This document shows positions 34,200 through 42,036 of a DNA stretch of 64,000 nucleotides, one piece after another. Made by a program: the position numbers and the translations under genes. The notes beneath the pieces were generated by a model, which saw nothing but the letters and a program-made list of their open reading frames with translations, searched no databases and had not been told where the DNA came from. This DNA comes from Flavobacteriales bacterium. Lineage in GTDB: Bacteria; Bacteroidota; Bacteroidia; Flavobacteriales_D; Sanyastnellaceae. Numbering within the stretch: position 1 is the stretch's first letter; each line of letters starts with the position of its first letter. Location of the stretch: assembly GCA_018402085.1 (NCBI GenBank), contig JAGYJM010000002.1:434001-498000 (forward strand), in the 5' to 3' direction.

Positions 34200-35012
34200 A
34201 TGGACTTTATCTCAATTGACGCCATCAAAGAGATGGTAATCGAATACGCACCAATGGTCGTCGGAGCTATTCTGACCCTTGTTATTGGTTTCTGGATCGC
34301 AGGTGCGATCACACGCGCGGTTAAACGGATCATGGAAAAACGCGATCTCGACGCTTCACTTCGCCCTTTTCTTGCTAGTCTCGTCAACATATCACTCAAA
34401 GTACTGGTGCTGATCAGCGCCGCCGGCATGTTCGGTTTTGAGGTGACTTCTTTCATTGCCATCCTCGGTGCCGCTGCCTTCGCCATTGGTATGGCGCTGC
34501 AGGGCACACTCGGACACCTCGCCTCAGGGGTGCTTATCCTGAGCTTTCGTCCTTACCGTGTCGGTGACTTCGTCATCATGCAGGGCTACTCAGGTACCGT
34601 TAAAGAAATTTTGCTGTTCAATACCATTCTGACCACACTTGACAATCGTATCGTTATTGTGCCGAATGGTGCTGTGACGAGCGGACCGATTGAAAATCTG
34701 ACCGTTACCGGTGAGCGTCAGCTCGACATGACTTTTGGCATTGGCTACAGCGATGACATCGACAAGGCGCGTGAGGTCATCAATGCTGTAGTAGATCAAT
34801 GTCCCGGTTACATGAAAGACCGCGGTGCAAACATCCTTGTAAAAGAGCTCGCAGATAGCAGCGTGAACTTTGCGGTGCGTTTCTGGACCACCACCGAAGA
34901 CTACTGGCCGGCGTTCTTCCACATGCAAGAGCACATTAAGAAGGCGTTTGATAAAGAGGGCGTCAACATCCCTTTTCCTCAAATGGACGTCCACGTGCAG
35001 AAGGACTCTTAA
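34200..35012 (+). CDS. mscS: Small-conductance mechanosensitive channel MscS
   Basis: 270 residues from ATG 34200; a frame opening at 34110 would add 30 unconserved residues. Three transmembrane helices, TM1 MVVGAILTLVIGFWIAGAI, TM2 LKVLVLISAAGMFGFEV, and pore-lining TM3 FIAILGAAAFAIGMALQGTLGHLASG with the Gly/Ala pattern of MscS, then the beta domain FRPYRVGDFVIMQGYSGTVKEI and vestibule. Releases solutes on hypo-osmotic shock. Followed by a strong terminator. Confidence 0.92.
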   Translation: MDFISIDAIKEMVIEYAPMVVGAILTLVIGFWIAGAITRAVKRIMEKRDLDASLRPFLASLVNISLKVLVLISAAGMFGFEVTSFIAILGAAAFAIGMALQGTLGHLASGVLILSFRPYRVGDFVIMQGYSGTVKEILLFNTILTTLDNRIVIVPNGAVTSGPIENLTVTGERQLDMTFGIGYSDDIDKAREVINAVVDQCPGYMKDRGANILVKELADSSVNFAVRFWTTTEDYWPAFFHMQEHIKKAFDKEGVNIPFPQMDVHVQKDS

Positions 35013-35055
35013 AAGCCCTCGGATACTAGCATTCCGGACGAAAGTCCGTTTTTTT

Positions 35056-35096
35056 CACCCTGCCCCTCCCACGTTGGAGGTAGCAGGGTGTTTTTT
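35056..35096 (+). terminator. Strong rho-independent terminator after mscS
   Basis: Perfect 8-bp CACCCTGC/GCAGGGTG outer stem (35056-35063 with 35083-35090), a second inner pairing CCTCC/GGAGG, then TTTTTT. Located 43 bp past the mscS stop. The T run continues on the + strand only, so it acts on + strand transcripts. Confidence 0.88.
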
Positions 35097-35249
35097 ATTG
35101 CTGATTGGCGATTTATGAGTGGTGATTGAATAGGCCAATGGTCTTATGGTTTAACGGTCGAATGGGCAGCGTATAGAATTGCTGATTGCAGAATTATGAG
35201 TGCTGATTTACGATTGAAGACCTTCCCTAAATAGCGTTGACCGTTTGGT

Positions 35250-36194
35250 TCAACATTCATCTATTTTCCAAGGGCAGTATATACCACCTGCACCTTTGTG
35301 TGGATTGAGCACTTTCGTGTCGGGGTTCAGAGCCGACATAGGTTTGTCATTTGCATAGATCCGGACCTTAGGTCTACTCTCTTGATCCAAAGTTAGCTGT
35401 TTGTGGTAGAACTCTTCAGGTGTGTATCTCATTTTGAAGGCTCGGTGTTTGCGCTTAGAGTTGTAATAATGAACGGCTTGGTCTGTCTTCTTGCAGAGCT
35501 GCTTCAAGTCTTTGATTTCCCAATGTTTTAGGAATTCGTTTTTGATGATACCGTTGATCCTCTCAGCATAGGGGTTTTCCCAGGCAGTATTGCCCATACT
35601 CGGGTGTATGCCAGCGTTCTCCAGCATATCCTCATAAAGTCTACTACTGTATTGAGATCCCTTGTCAGAGTGATGAATGAGTTCCCAAGGTGAGTAGTCC
35701 ATACGGTCAAGTGCCATCTTCAACGCTCTCGCATTTGCTTCTGCCCGAAGGTGATTCCCAACGTTGTACCCTACGATTAGTCGAGTGTATACATCGATAA
35801 TGAAGACCATGTAGTAATGCACATCATTTAGTCGGAAGTAGGTGATATCACTTTGGATTACCTGAAAAGGGCGTGTCACAATAACTCCTTCTATCAGGTT
35901 CGAGTAGTGGATTGTGCCTTGAACTGTAGTTTTGGTGTAGTTTCTCATGCGCTTGACACCATAGCCAAGTGATAAGAAGATTTCGCAGAACTTGTCTCGC
36001 CCGATAAACTGAGGCTGGAGAGTGTAATACATCTTCTCAACCCCACACCCCGGGTGTTCCTCTTTCAGCTCGTCGGCCAGTATAACCAGCAAATCCAGCT
36101 CGCGATCAAAAGCAAGTTGACGCTGTTTGGCCTGATGAACGGACTGTTTGCTGACTCCCATTGACCGATATAGTTCATTTAGAGAGTAGCTCAC
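35250..36194 (-). CDS. IS3-family transposase OrfB (integrase core)
   Basis: 314 residues with a GTG start overlapping the OrfA stop. DDE catalytic triad: Asp in FQVIQSDITYFRLND, Asp in LIHHSDKGSQYSSRLY, Glu in AWENPYAERINGIIKNEFL, the standard rve spacing, with preceding N-terminal HTH_21-like helices (GCGVEKMYYTLQPQF). All residues needed for transposition appear intact. Ends just inside the left inverted repeat. Confidence 0.9.
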   Translation of the reverse strand: MSYSLNELYRSMGVSKQSVHQAKQRQLAFDRELDLLVILADELKEEHPGCGVEKMYYTLQPQFIGRDKFCEIFLSLGYGVKRMRNYTKTTVQGTIHYSNLIEGVIVTRPFQVIQSDITYFRLNDVHYYMVFIIDVYTRLIVGYNVGNHLRAEANARALKMALDRMDYSPWELIHHSDKGSQYSSRLYEDMLENAGIHPSMGNTAWENPYAERINGIIKNEFLKHWEIKDLKQLCKKTDQAVHYYNSKRKHRAFKMRYTPEEFYHKQLTLDQESRPKVRIYANDKPMSALNPDTKVLNPHKGAGGIYCPWKIDEC

Positions 36195-36589
36195 TTTTTG
36201 CTTGTTTTCTTGGAACCACCAGAGTGTGGGGTAAAGGAGTTTTTTTTAATGTCGATATCGTAGTGCTCCTTAGCCAACTCGATCATCTTCTCGAGAAAGT
36301 CTATGGTCATTTGCTTCTGACCTACTGCACGTTCAAGCTCGTTGACCTTTTTTTCGAGTTCTTTGACCCTGTTGATTTGGCTGTCTTTCATCTCTACGAC
36401 CGTCACATTTTTCTCATTGTAGGCAGAAAACTGGTAAATCCATCGGTAAATTAATGTATTGGAAATCCTGTATTGACGCTCCATCTGTAGGACAGTCATC
36501 TTTCCTGTCTCGTAATCTGAGACCAATTTACGTTTGAACTCTTCGCTGTAACGGCGACGCTTGTTCACGCGTTTTCCTGTTTTGATCAT
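36191..36589 (-). CDS. IS3-family transposase OrfA (HTH_Tnp)
   Basis: 132 residues from ATG 36589 (MIKTGKRVNKRRRYSEEF); the frame extends to 36772 but that would cross the right inverted repeat. Helix-turn-helix RYSEEFKRKLVSDYETGKMTVLQMERQYRISNTLIYRWI followed by a leucine-zipper coiled coil (VKELEKKVNELERAVGQKQMTIDFLEKMIEL). Overlaps OrfB at AAAAAGTGAG: OrfB could be made either by re-initiation at GTG or by -1 slippage on the A run. Confidence 0.85.
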   Translation of the reverse strand: MIKTGKRVNKRRRYSEEFKRKLVSDYETGKMTVLQMERQYRISNTLIYRWIYQFSAYNEKNVTVVEMKDSQINRVKELEKKVNELERAVGQKQMTIDFLEKMIELAKEHYDIDIKKNSFTPHSGGSKKTSKK

Positions 36590-36634
36590 CGCTTTTCGTC
36601 TTAAAAAGCGGTCAACGTATATCAGGGAATGACA

Positions 36635-36866
36635 GAACGGTACGTTCGGGCAGTGCTCTTGTGCCTTCGGCTTGAAAGCAGCGCATACTTGCGCTGCTTG
36701 AATACCCTCGCAAAACACTGAGGGGACGGCATATTGCCGTCCAATAGAATTAACCACAGCGAAAATTCGCACATCAACCTCTCAGACCCCGCATGCGCGG
36801 GCCCATCTCTCCTCATCTGAGGAGAGCCTATTTCGCTTAAGTCATTGCTGATTTCACGTAGATGAT
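36635..36866. repeat. Palindrome modules next to IS copy A
   Basis: Spacer between the IS and the 8-bp array. In order: AGCAGCGCA-TACT-TGCGCTGCT (36677-36698), GGACGGCA-TAT-TGCCGTCC (36724-36742), a variable hairpin CCCGC-ATGC-GCGGG near 36789-36802, and CTCTCCTCA-TC-TGAGGAGAG (about 36808-36827). The same order of modules is found on both sides of hipBST. No gene is supported here. Confidence 0.7.
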
Positions 36867-36876
36867 TTAATTTTTC

Positions 36877-36999
36877 CCCAGTTTCCCAGTTTCCCAGTTT
36901 CCCAGTTTCCCAGTTTCCCAGTTTCCCAGTTTCCCAGTTTCCCAGTTTCCCAGTTTCCCAGTTTCCCAGTTTCCCAGTTTCCCAGTTTCCCAGTTTCCC
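36877..36999. repeat. Tandem array, 15.4 copies of 8-bp CCCAGTTT
   Basis: Uninterrupted perfect repeat of CCCAGTTT over 123 bp, ending 64 bp before the xseA ATG. Because 8 bp times 3 equals 24, one minus-strand frame stays open and reads as repeated (GNWETGKL), but no start signal or codon pattern supports it as a gene. GGGAAACTG-like pieces of the same unit recur in the arrays at 43909-44040 and 45821-45990. Confidence 0.95.
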
Positions 37000-37062
37000 G
37001 AAAAAGTCGATGAGTCTGCAAGTCTACCCGTCAATGTGATTCTTAGTATTTTCGGCACTCCC

Positions 37063-38541
37063 ATGGCAGACCAGAAACCCTTACGTTTATCAGAACTCAC
37101 AACCGCGCTTGAGCGCTTCTTCAGCAAGAACCTCGGAGGACGCACCTTCTGGGTGATTGGTGAAGTCAGCAGTCATCAGGCGCGTCCGGCGAAGGGGTGG
37201 CATTTCTTTGATCTGATTGAAAAAGCCGAAGACAGCGGAAACATCATTGCCAAGATGAACGTCGTGGCCTGGCGACCGGCCTTTACCACCATCCAGCGCT
37301 TTGAGCGCGAAACCGGGCAACAGCTCAGCAACGGTTTGGAGGTGATGATCAAATGTGAAGTGAGCTTTCACGCCCAATACGGGATGAAACTCACGATGAG
37401 TGACATCTCGACCAGTTTCACCCTCGGCAAAATGGCTGAGCATCGGCGTAAGACACTTGAAAAACTGGTGAAGCTGCATCCGGAGTTCATCCGGCAAACC
37501 GATGAGGGCTATATCACGCGCAACCAGGAGTGCGAACTGCCGCGCATCATTAAGAAAGTGGCGGTGATTACTTCTGAAGGCGCTGCCGGATTTGAAGACT
37601 TGGTACACACCTTAACGGAGAACGCGTACGGCTATACCTTTTCGCTTGATTATTACTTCTCCGGTGTGCAGGGCGCAGCTTCAGCGAAGACACTTGCACG
37701 GCGTATTCTGGAGATCAGCAATGAAGACTATGACCTCGCCGTCATCATCCGCGGGGGTGGCGCCCAGGCGGACTTGTTCGTATTTGACGATTTCGTCTTG
37801 AACCGCGAGCTCGCCCGATCGGAAGTCCCATTTTGGGTAGGCATCGGTCACCAGCGCGACAACACCATTGCAGATTTGTTCGGACACCAGAGCCACAAGA
37901 CACCAACCCGCGTAGCCGAAGCCATTTTGCAGCACAACCGCAGGAGTGAAGAGCACATTGCCTGGTGTTACGATCGCTTGAAAGACCGATCCCGCAAGCA
38001 GTTACAAGAACGCAGTGACGCGCTCGAGCGATCGAGTGCCCGCTTGTTGCAGGTGGTGCCCGGTAAACTGCATGAACACGACCGGGCACTCCGTGAACTG
38101 GCGAGCGTGCTTCGTTCGAAAGGAGGGAGGTACGCATCCGACGCTCGCGTCGAAGTCGATCGCCTCGCGCAGCGACTGGTTACTCACTCCGGCAGAATGC
38201 ACCAGAAAGCATCGCTTGACATACAAGGACAGCAAAGAGATTTGGCGAGAGGGGCGAAGAGGGTGCTCGATCAGCAGTTGAAAACGGTCGAAGAGCGTAA
38301 AACCAAGCTCGCTCCGTCAGCCACGCGCATTCTCAAACGCGAGCATGAGTTGCTCGCACAGCAGGTGCAATTGCTACGCATCGGTGATCCACAACGTTTA
38401 CTCGAGCGCGGCTACGCCCTACTTGAATTCAACGGCAAGGTTGTTGCCGATTCAAAGCAAATCCCCGATGAGGCTGACGTGACCATACGAACCGCCAAAG
38501 AGCGATTGGCCGCTAAAATTACCGGACGTCAGCCCCAGTAG
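37063..38541 (+). CDS. xseA: Exodeoxyribonuclease VII large subunit
   Basis: 492 residues from ATG 37063 (MADQKPLRLSELTTALERFF); a GTG at 37036 is an alternative. N-terminal OB fold (FWVIGEVSSHQARPAKGWHFFDLIE), catalytic core with GAAGFEDLVHTL, ISNEDYDLAVIIRGGGAQADLFVFDDFVLNRELA and VGIGHQRDNTIADLFGHQSHKTPT, then a long coiled-coil. Degrades ssDNA with XseB, which is the next + strand gene after a repeat-filled 264-bp spacer. The 8-bp array lies directly upstream. Confidence 0.93.
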   Translation: MADQKPLRLSELTTALERFFSKNLGGRTFWVIGEVSSHQARPAKGWHFFDLIEKAEDSGNIIAKMNVVAWRPAFTTIQRFERETGQQLSNGLEVMIKCEVSFHAQYGMKLTMSDISTSFTLGKMAEHRRKTLEKLVKLHPEFIRQTDEGYITRNQECELPRIIKKVAVITSEGAAGFEDLVHTLTENAYGYTFSLDYYFSGVQGAASAKTLARRILEISNEDYDLAVIIRGGGAQADLFVFDDFVLNRELARSEVPFWVGIGHQRDNTIADLFGHQSHKTPTRVAEAILQHNRRSEEHIAWCYDRLKDRSRKQLQERSDALERSSARLLQVVPGKLHEHDRALRELASVLRSKGGRYASDARVEVDRLAQRLVTHSGRMHQKASLDIQGQQRDLARGAKRVLDQQLKTVEERKTKLAPSATRILKREHELLAQQVQLLRIGDPQRLLERGYALLEFNGKVVADSKQIPDEADVTIRTAKERLAAKITGRQPQ

Positions 38542-38805
38542 GGACGCGATTTATCGCGTCCGAAGATTTATCGCGTCCGGAGATTTATCGCGCCTGTCTG
38601 CCGCCAGGTAGGTCCGTTTGATTTGTTTCGCGTAGCAACAAGAAGATGTAACCACTCTGCGCTTCCCGATGAATCGGGACAAGTTTCCCGCAGAAAGAAG
38701 ATGTAGCCATCCTGCGCTTTCGCGCAGAAAGAATAAAAGAAAGCAGCTGACTGCTGACCGCAGACCGCAGACGGATTCTTAAATTGTGCCCATAACCCAC
38801 TCGCT
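38542..38805. repeat. Palindromes and heptad array between xseA and xseB
   Basis: Three copies of GATTTATCGCG(T)CC-type palindrome (GACGCGATTTATCGCGTC at 38543-38560 and two partials to 38593). Then two tandem units that start AGAAGATGTA: one (38641-38696) is a long nested palindrome, CTGCGC ... TCCCGAT-GA-ATCGGGA ... CGCAG; the next (38697-38731) is the short form CTGCGC-TTTC-GCGCAG. Then a few GACCGCA heptads (38744-38771). Spacer separates two genes normally co-transcribed. Confidence 0.75.
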
Positions 38806-39051
38806 ATGGCCAAAAAGAATGAGTTGACTTACGAAACTGCGTATGCTGAGCTCAATGAGATTGTTGCGTTGATTGAAGATGAAGAGGTTTCTGTAGATGA
38901 GCTTGCTGCAAAGATGGAACGCGCCTCGTTTCTGATTCAGTTTTGTACCACGAAACTGCGCGATACGCAGGATGCCGTTGATCGGATCATCCGTAAGATG
39001 GAAGACCCCGGAAGTATGGACCCTGAAGACGAACCGGATGGCCCCTTCTGA
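38806..39051 (+). CDS. xseB: Exodeoxyribonuclease VII small subunit
   Basis: 81 residues. ELTYETAYAELNEIVALIEDEEVSVDELAAKMERASFLIQFC matches XseB (family signature of a three-helix protein that binds the large subunit coiled coil). Overlaps the start of the hotdog thioesterase gene by 14 bp. Confidence 0.88.
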   Translation: MAKKNELTYETAYAELNEIVALIEDEEVSVDELAAKMERASFLIQFCTTKLRDTQDAVDRIIRKMEDPGSMDPEDEPDGPF

Positions 39052-39442
39052 GATCATCGATAAAATGTACAACAACGATCCGTTCAGCCAGTGGCTTGGC
39101 ATCGAACGCGTTGAAGAAGGTCCGGGATTCTGTTTGCTGCGCCTGAAGGTGCGTGCAGAAATGCTCAACGGATTCTCGATCGCCCACGGCGGCATCACCT
39201 ACTCGCTCGCCGATAGTGCGCTGGCATTTGCTTCGAACGCGCACGGACGAAAATGCGTCTCTGTTGAAACCAGCATCAGCCATGTCCAGCCGGTCATGGA
39301 AGGCGATGTGCTCACGACGCATGTAGAAGAGGTCTCGCTCAGCGGACGCATCGGTATTTACCACGTGACGGTAAAGAACCAGCATGATGTGGATGTCGCG
39401 ATTTTTAAGGGGAGTGTATACCGCCGCTCGGAGAAGTGGTGA
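39038..39442 (+). CDS. PaaI-type hotdog-fold thioesterase
   Basis: 134 residues from ATG 39038, inside the end of xseB; the frame opening at 38972 would overlap xseB more. MLNGFSIAHGGITYSLADSALAFASNAHG is the hotdog PaaI motif (HGG..  then Asp nucleophile-base in the helix). Hydrolyses phenylacetyl-CoA ring derivatives or other aryl/acyl-CoA. The paaABCD operon lies 11 kb away at 50212-52717, so it could serve that pathway as a rescue thioesterase, although it is co-transcribed with xseB. Confidence 0.82.
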   Translation: MAPSEIIDKMYNNDPFSQWLGIERVEEGPGFCLLRLKVRAEMLNGFSIAHGGITYSLADSALAFASNAHGRKCVSVETSISHVQPVMEGDVLTTHVEEVSLSGRIGIYHVTVKNQHDVDVAIFKGSVYRRSEKW

Positions 39443-40207
39443 TTGGATCGGGGATTGTGGATGATGGGAAACCGGGAAATTCGACTCCTTCAATAGGTGC
39501 TCCACAACACCCCTCAGTCGATCTTTCACTTCGTGAAAATCGACAGCTCCCCTCATTTGAGGGGAGCAACAGTTGAATTCCGGTTGCTGATTTTTCATGC
39601 GTAAAAAGTGCTCTCTTTAGCAAGGAGAGCCGTCCCGCGAATGCAGGTCCCGATGGCTATCGGGAGAGAGGTTGATTGGTGTGCTGCCTGTTCTACAACC
39701 GACGGCTGAAAGCCGTCCGCACACATCGGGTGCTAATCATTGCAAGCGCCGCAAGAATGCGGCGCAGCGCATCCTTGCGCTGCTCATTTGTATTTGGGCA
39801 TCACCGTAGGGACGCGATTTATCGCGTCCGTTCAGGACCGGGAAAACAGCGTAGTAGGTAGATAGGTAGATAGGTAGATTCGACTCCTTCCATAGATGCT
39901 CCACAACATCCCTCAGTCGATCTTTCACTTCGTGAAAATCGACAGCTCCCCTCATTTGAGGGGAGCAACAGTTGAATTCCGGTTGCTGATTTTTCATGCG
40001 TAAAAAGTGCTCTCCTTACTAAGGAGAGCTTTCCCGCGAACGCGGGACTGAGTGGTTGACCGCAGACCGCAGACCGCAGACCGCAGACCGCGGACAGCTG
40101 ACAGCTGACAGCTGACGGCAGACGGCTGACGGTCTCTGTGAACCAAGTCACATTCTTTTTTGATTTCAATCAGCATCTTGCACCGTTGAGTGAACCATTT
40201 TTATCCT
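39443..40207. repeat. 765-bp gene-free spacer full of palindromes, with a 152-bp direct duplication
   Basis: Contains two direct copies of a 152-bp sequence, 39479-39630 and 39878-40029, equal in length and differing at only a handful of positions. Each holds TTTCAC-TTC-GTGAAA, GCTCCCCTCA-TT-TGAGGGGAGC and GCTCTCCTTA/TAAGGAGAGC-like palindromes. Between and after them are GACGGC-TGAA-AGCCGTC (39701-39715), GCAGCGCATCCTTGCGCTGC, GACGCGATTTATCGCGTC (39813-39830), a three-copy 8-bp TAGGTAGA array (39855-39879) and a GACCGCA/GACAGCT heptad array (about 40055-40135). No coding sequence is supported. Confidence 0.8.
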
Positions 40208-41527
40208 ATGGCTAAGAAGAAACGCATTGGAATTCATGAGCTTTACGCCCGTGATCCCTACCAGGCAGACCTTGAGTTGTTCGGACGTGAAAGCGATCCG
40301 AATTCGCGGCGCGGCTTTTTGAAAAAGGCCGGATTGACCGCCATGGCCATGGCTTTGGGTGGCAAGATTGTGCATGCAGAGAACATGCCTGCCGGAGTTA
40401 TTCCCGCAGCTCTCGATACCCCGCAAGGCGACTTTGAAATCGAAGGCAAGCACCCTGAACTCGTGGTGCTGAACGATAAACCGTGGAACGTTGAAACACC
40501 CGCACACCTGCTCGATGATGAGGTGACGCCGGCTGACCGCTTGTTCATTCGCAACAACGGACTCGTTCCTGAAAAGATTGATGTAGCCGCCTGGACACTC
40601 ACTATTGACGGTGAGAGCGTTCCTGAACCGGTGACCCTCTCGCTCGATGACCTCAAGACCAAATTCAAGTCGTACACCTACCGTCTCACACTCGAATGCG
40701 GCGGTAACGGACGCAAAGAGTTCAATCCGCCGGCGAAAGGCAACCAGTGGACGACTGGTGCTGTGGGCTGTTCAGAGTGGACGGGAGTCCGCCTGAAAGA
40801 CCTGCTCGAATACGCGAAAGTGAAGAGTGATGCGGTGTACGTGGGGTATTATGGCGCTGATGTGCATTTGAGTCGAAATCCGAAGAAAGTGACCATTTCG
40901 CGTGGTATTCCCATCGCGAAAGCGATGGAAGAGGAATCGCTCATTGCCTGGCAGATGAACGGTGAAGACATTCCGTTGATGAACGGTTACCCCTTGCGGA
41001 TGATCATTGGCGGATGGCCTGCTTCGGTATCCGGAAAGTGGCTCACCCGACTGTCTGTGCGCAACATCGTGCATGATGGTCCGAAGATGGAGGCGCCTTC
41101 CTACCGTGTGCCCAAATATCCGGTGGCGCCGGGCACCGAAGTCCCGCCTGAGGATATGAAGATTATCGAATCGATGCCCGTGAAGTCGCTGATCACTTAC
41201 CCGAAAACGGGAGCGATGGTGAAGCCGGGGCAGAAGTTTGAAGTCCGCGGACACGCCTGGGCGGGAGATATGGAAGTAAAAGAGATGCACATCTCGACCG
41301 ATTTTGGGGCGACCTGGCAGAAGGCATCGCTTAATCCGGCGCCGAACCGATTGGCCTGGCAGCGCTGGCGTGCTCAGGTGAAGCTCAACGAGAGCGGTTA
41401 CTATGAAATCTGGGCACGAGCGACCGATTCAAACGGCAAAGCGCAGCCGATGGTGGTTCCGGGATGGAACCCGAAAGGATACTTGAACAATGCGACGCAC
41501 CGCATCGCCGTAAAAGTCTCGAGCTGA
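40208..41527 (+). CDS. Periplasmic sulfite oxidase (molybdopterin subunit, SorA-like)
   Basis: 439 residues from ATG 40208. Twin-arginine signal SRRGFLKKAGLTAMAMALG with R34-R35, so it is folded with cofactor and exported by Tat. Molybdenum-ligand Cys164 lies in YTYRLTLECGGNGRKEF; WTGVRLKDLLEYA and the C-terminal Ig-like dimerisation domain (ITYPKTGAMVKPGQKFEVRGHAWAGD) complete the sulfite-oxidase fold. Electrons go to the c-type cytochrome encoded next (overlapping codons at 41525-41527). The reaction oxidises sulfite to sulfate. First gene of a four-gene operon with cytochrome c, a double rhodanese and a fatty-acid-hydroxylase-like protein. Confidence 0.9.
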   Translation: MAKKKRIGIHELYARDPYQADLELFGRESDPNSRRGFLKKAGLTAMAMALGGKIVHAENMPAGVIPAALDTPQGDFEIEGKHPELVVLNDKPWNVETPAHLLDDEVTPADRLFIRNNGLVPEKIDVAAWTLTIDGESVPEPVTLSLDDLKTKFKSYTYRLTLECGGNGRKEFNPPAKGNQWTTGAVGCSEWTGVRLKDLLEYAKVKSDAVYVGYYGADVHLSRNPKKVTISRGIPIAKAMEEESLIAWQMNGEDIPLMNGYPLRMIIGGWPASVSGKWLTRLSVRNIVHDGPKMEAPSYRVPKYPVAPGTEVPPEDMKIIESMPVKSLITYPKTGAMVKPGQKFEVRGHAWAGDMEVKEMHISTDFGATWQKASLNPAPNRLAWQRWRAQVKLNESGYYEIWARATDSNGKAQPMVVPGWNPKGYLNNATHRIAVKVSS

Positions 41528-42036
41528 TGGCTGAAGACAAGAAAGACCTGACTCCCGAGCAGAAAGAGATCCTCGATAAGCTCGTCAAGCGTACCAATGT
41601 ATTGGTGTACGCGGCGCTCTTCATCGTGGTGGTAGCTATGTTTAACATCATGGCGCCGGATGCGGCAGATCGTCTTTTCGGCGGCGGTGATGAGGTCGTC
41701 GCAGAAGCGACGGATGCGAACGCTGCTCCTGAAATCCCGGATGATTTAATTGAAGACGGTATTCACGTAGCCACCGGCTTGATCGTAGACGACGGATTTC
41801 AGCAGGTCAAGGCCTCGTGTCTGGCCTGCCATTCGAGTAAGCTGATCACGCAAAACCGCGCCGATCGCGATGGCTGGAAGAAAATGATTCGCTGGATGCA
41901 AGAGTACCAGAACCTCTGGGACCTTGGTCCGAACGAAGACGTTATTCTTGACTACCTCGCAAAAAATTACGCCCCTGAAGACAAGGGGAGAAGAGCTAAC
42001 CTAACCAATGTCGAATGGTACGTGCTGGAAGAATAG
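41527..42036 (+). CDS. Membrane-anchored monoheme cytochrome c (SorB-like)
   Basis: 169 residues starting with ATG 41527, which shares a base with the sorA-like stop. A single N-terminal transmembrane helix (LVYAALFIVVVAMFNIMAP, about residues 26-44) anchors it; heme motif CLACH at residues 98-102. The second axial ligand is probably a Met in the C-terminal third (WKKMIRWMQEY). Natural electron acceptor of the sulfite oxidase, passing electrons to the respiratory chain. Overlaps the rhodanese start by 22 bp. Confidence 0.85.
   Translation: MAEDKKDLTPEQKEILDKLVKRTNVLVYAALFIVVVAMFNIMAPDAADRLFGGGDEVVAEATDANAAPEIPDDLIEDGIHVATGLIVDDGFQQVKASCLACHSSKLITQNRADRDGWKKMIRWMQEYQNLWDLGPNEDVILDYLAKNYAPEDKGRRANLTNVEWYVLEE

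Larger units (their letters stand above)
35218..36634 (-). mobile_element. IS3-family insertion sequence (copy A)
   Basis: Two transposase genes on the minus strand flanked by imperfect 24-bp inverted repeats: left end 35219-35242 and right end 36610-36633, sharing TTCCCT and CGTTGACC blocks (17 of 24 positions by eye). The right end finishes in CA as expected for IS3 elements; the left end reads AGACC where TGACC would be expected. GAA occurs immediately outside both ends (35216-35218 and 36635-36637), a possible 3-bp target duplication, but this depends on where the left end is placed. About 1.4 kb. Boundaries plus or minus a few bases. Confidence 0.75.

Noticed and set aside
36877-36999. 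Considered as a CRISPR array
   Set aside because: Units are 8 bp with no spacers and no cas genes; it is a microsatellite.
36867-37145. Minus-strand 92-codon frame reading (GNWETGKL) repeats
   Set aside because: It exists only because 24 bp is a multiple of the 8-bp unit; the rest overlaps xseA antisense and no start signal is seen.
38987-39997. Two similar minus-strand frames beginning MKNQQPEFNCC (start near 39598 and 39997)
   Set aside because: Both arise from the 152-bp duplicated spacer; the shared peptide reflects DNA duplication of palindromes, not a protein family.
40913-40932. Palindrome CCATCGC-GAAA-GCGATGG in the sulfite oxidase gene, considered as another copy of the genic palindrome
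   Set aside because: Lacks the GGATGC end, and the encoded PIAKAM lies in a conserved motif of the enzyme, so protein constraint plus codon choice explains it. The copies at 28986-29001 (FAKAM around the PLP lysine) are rejected for the same reason.
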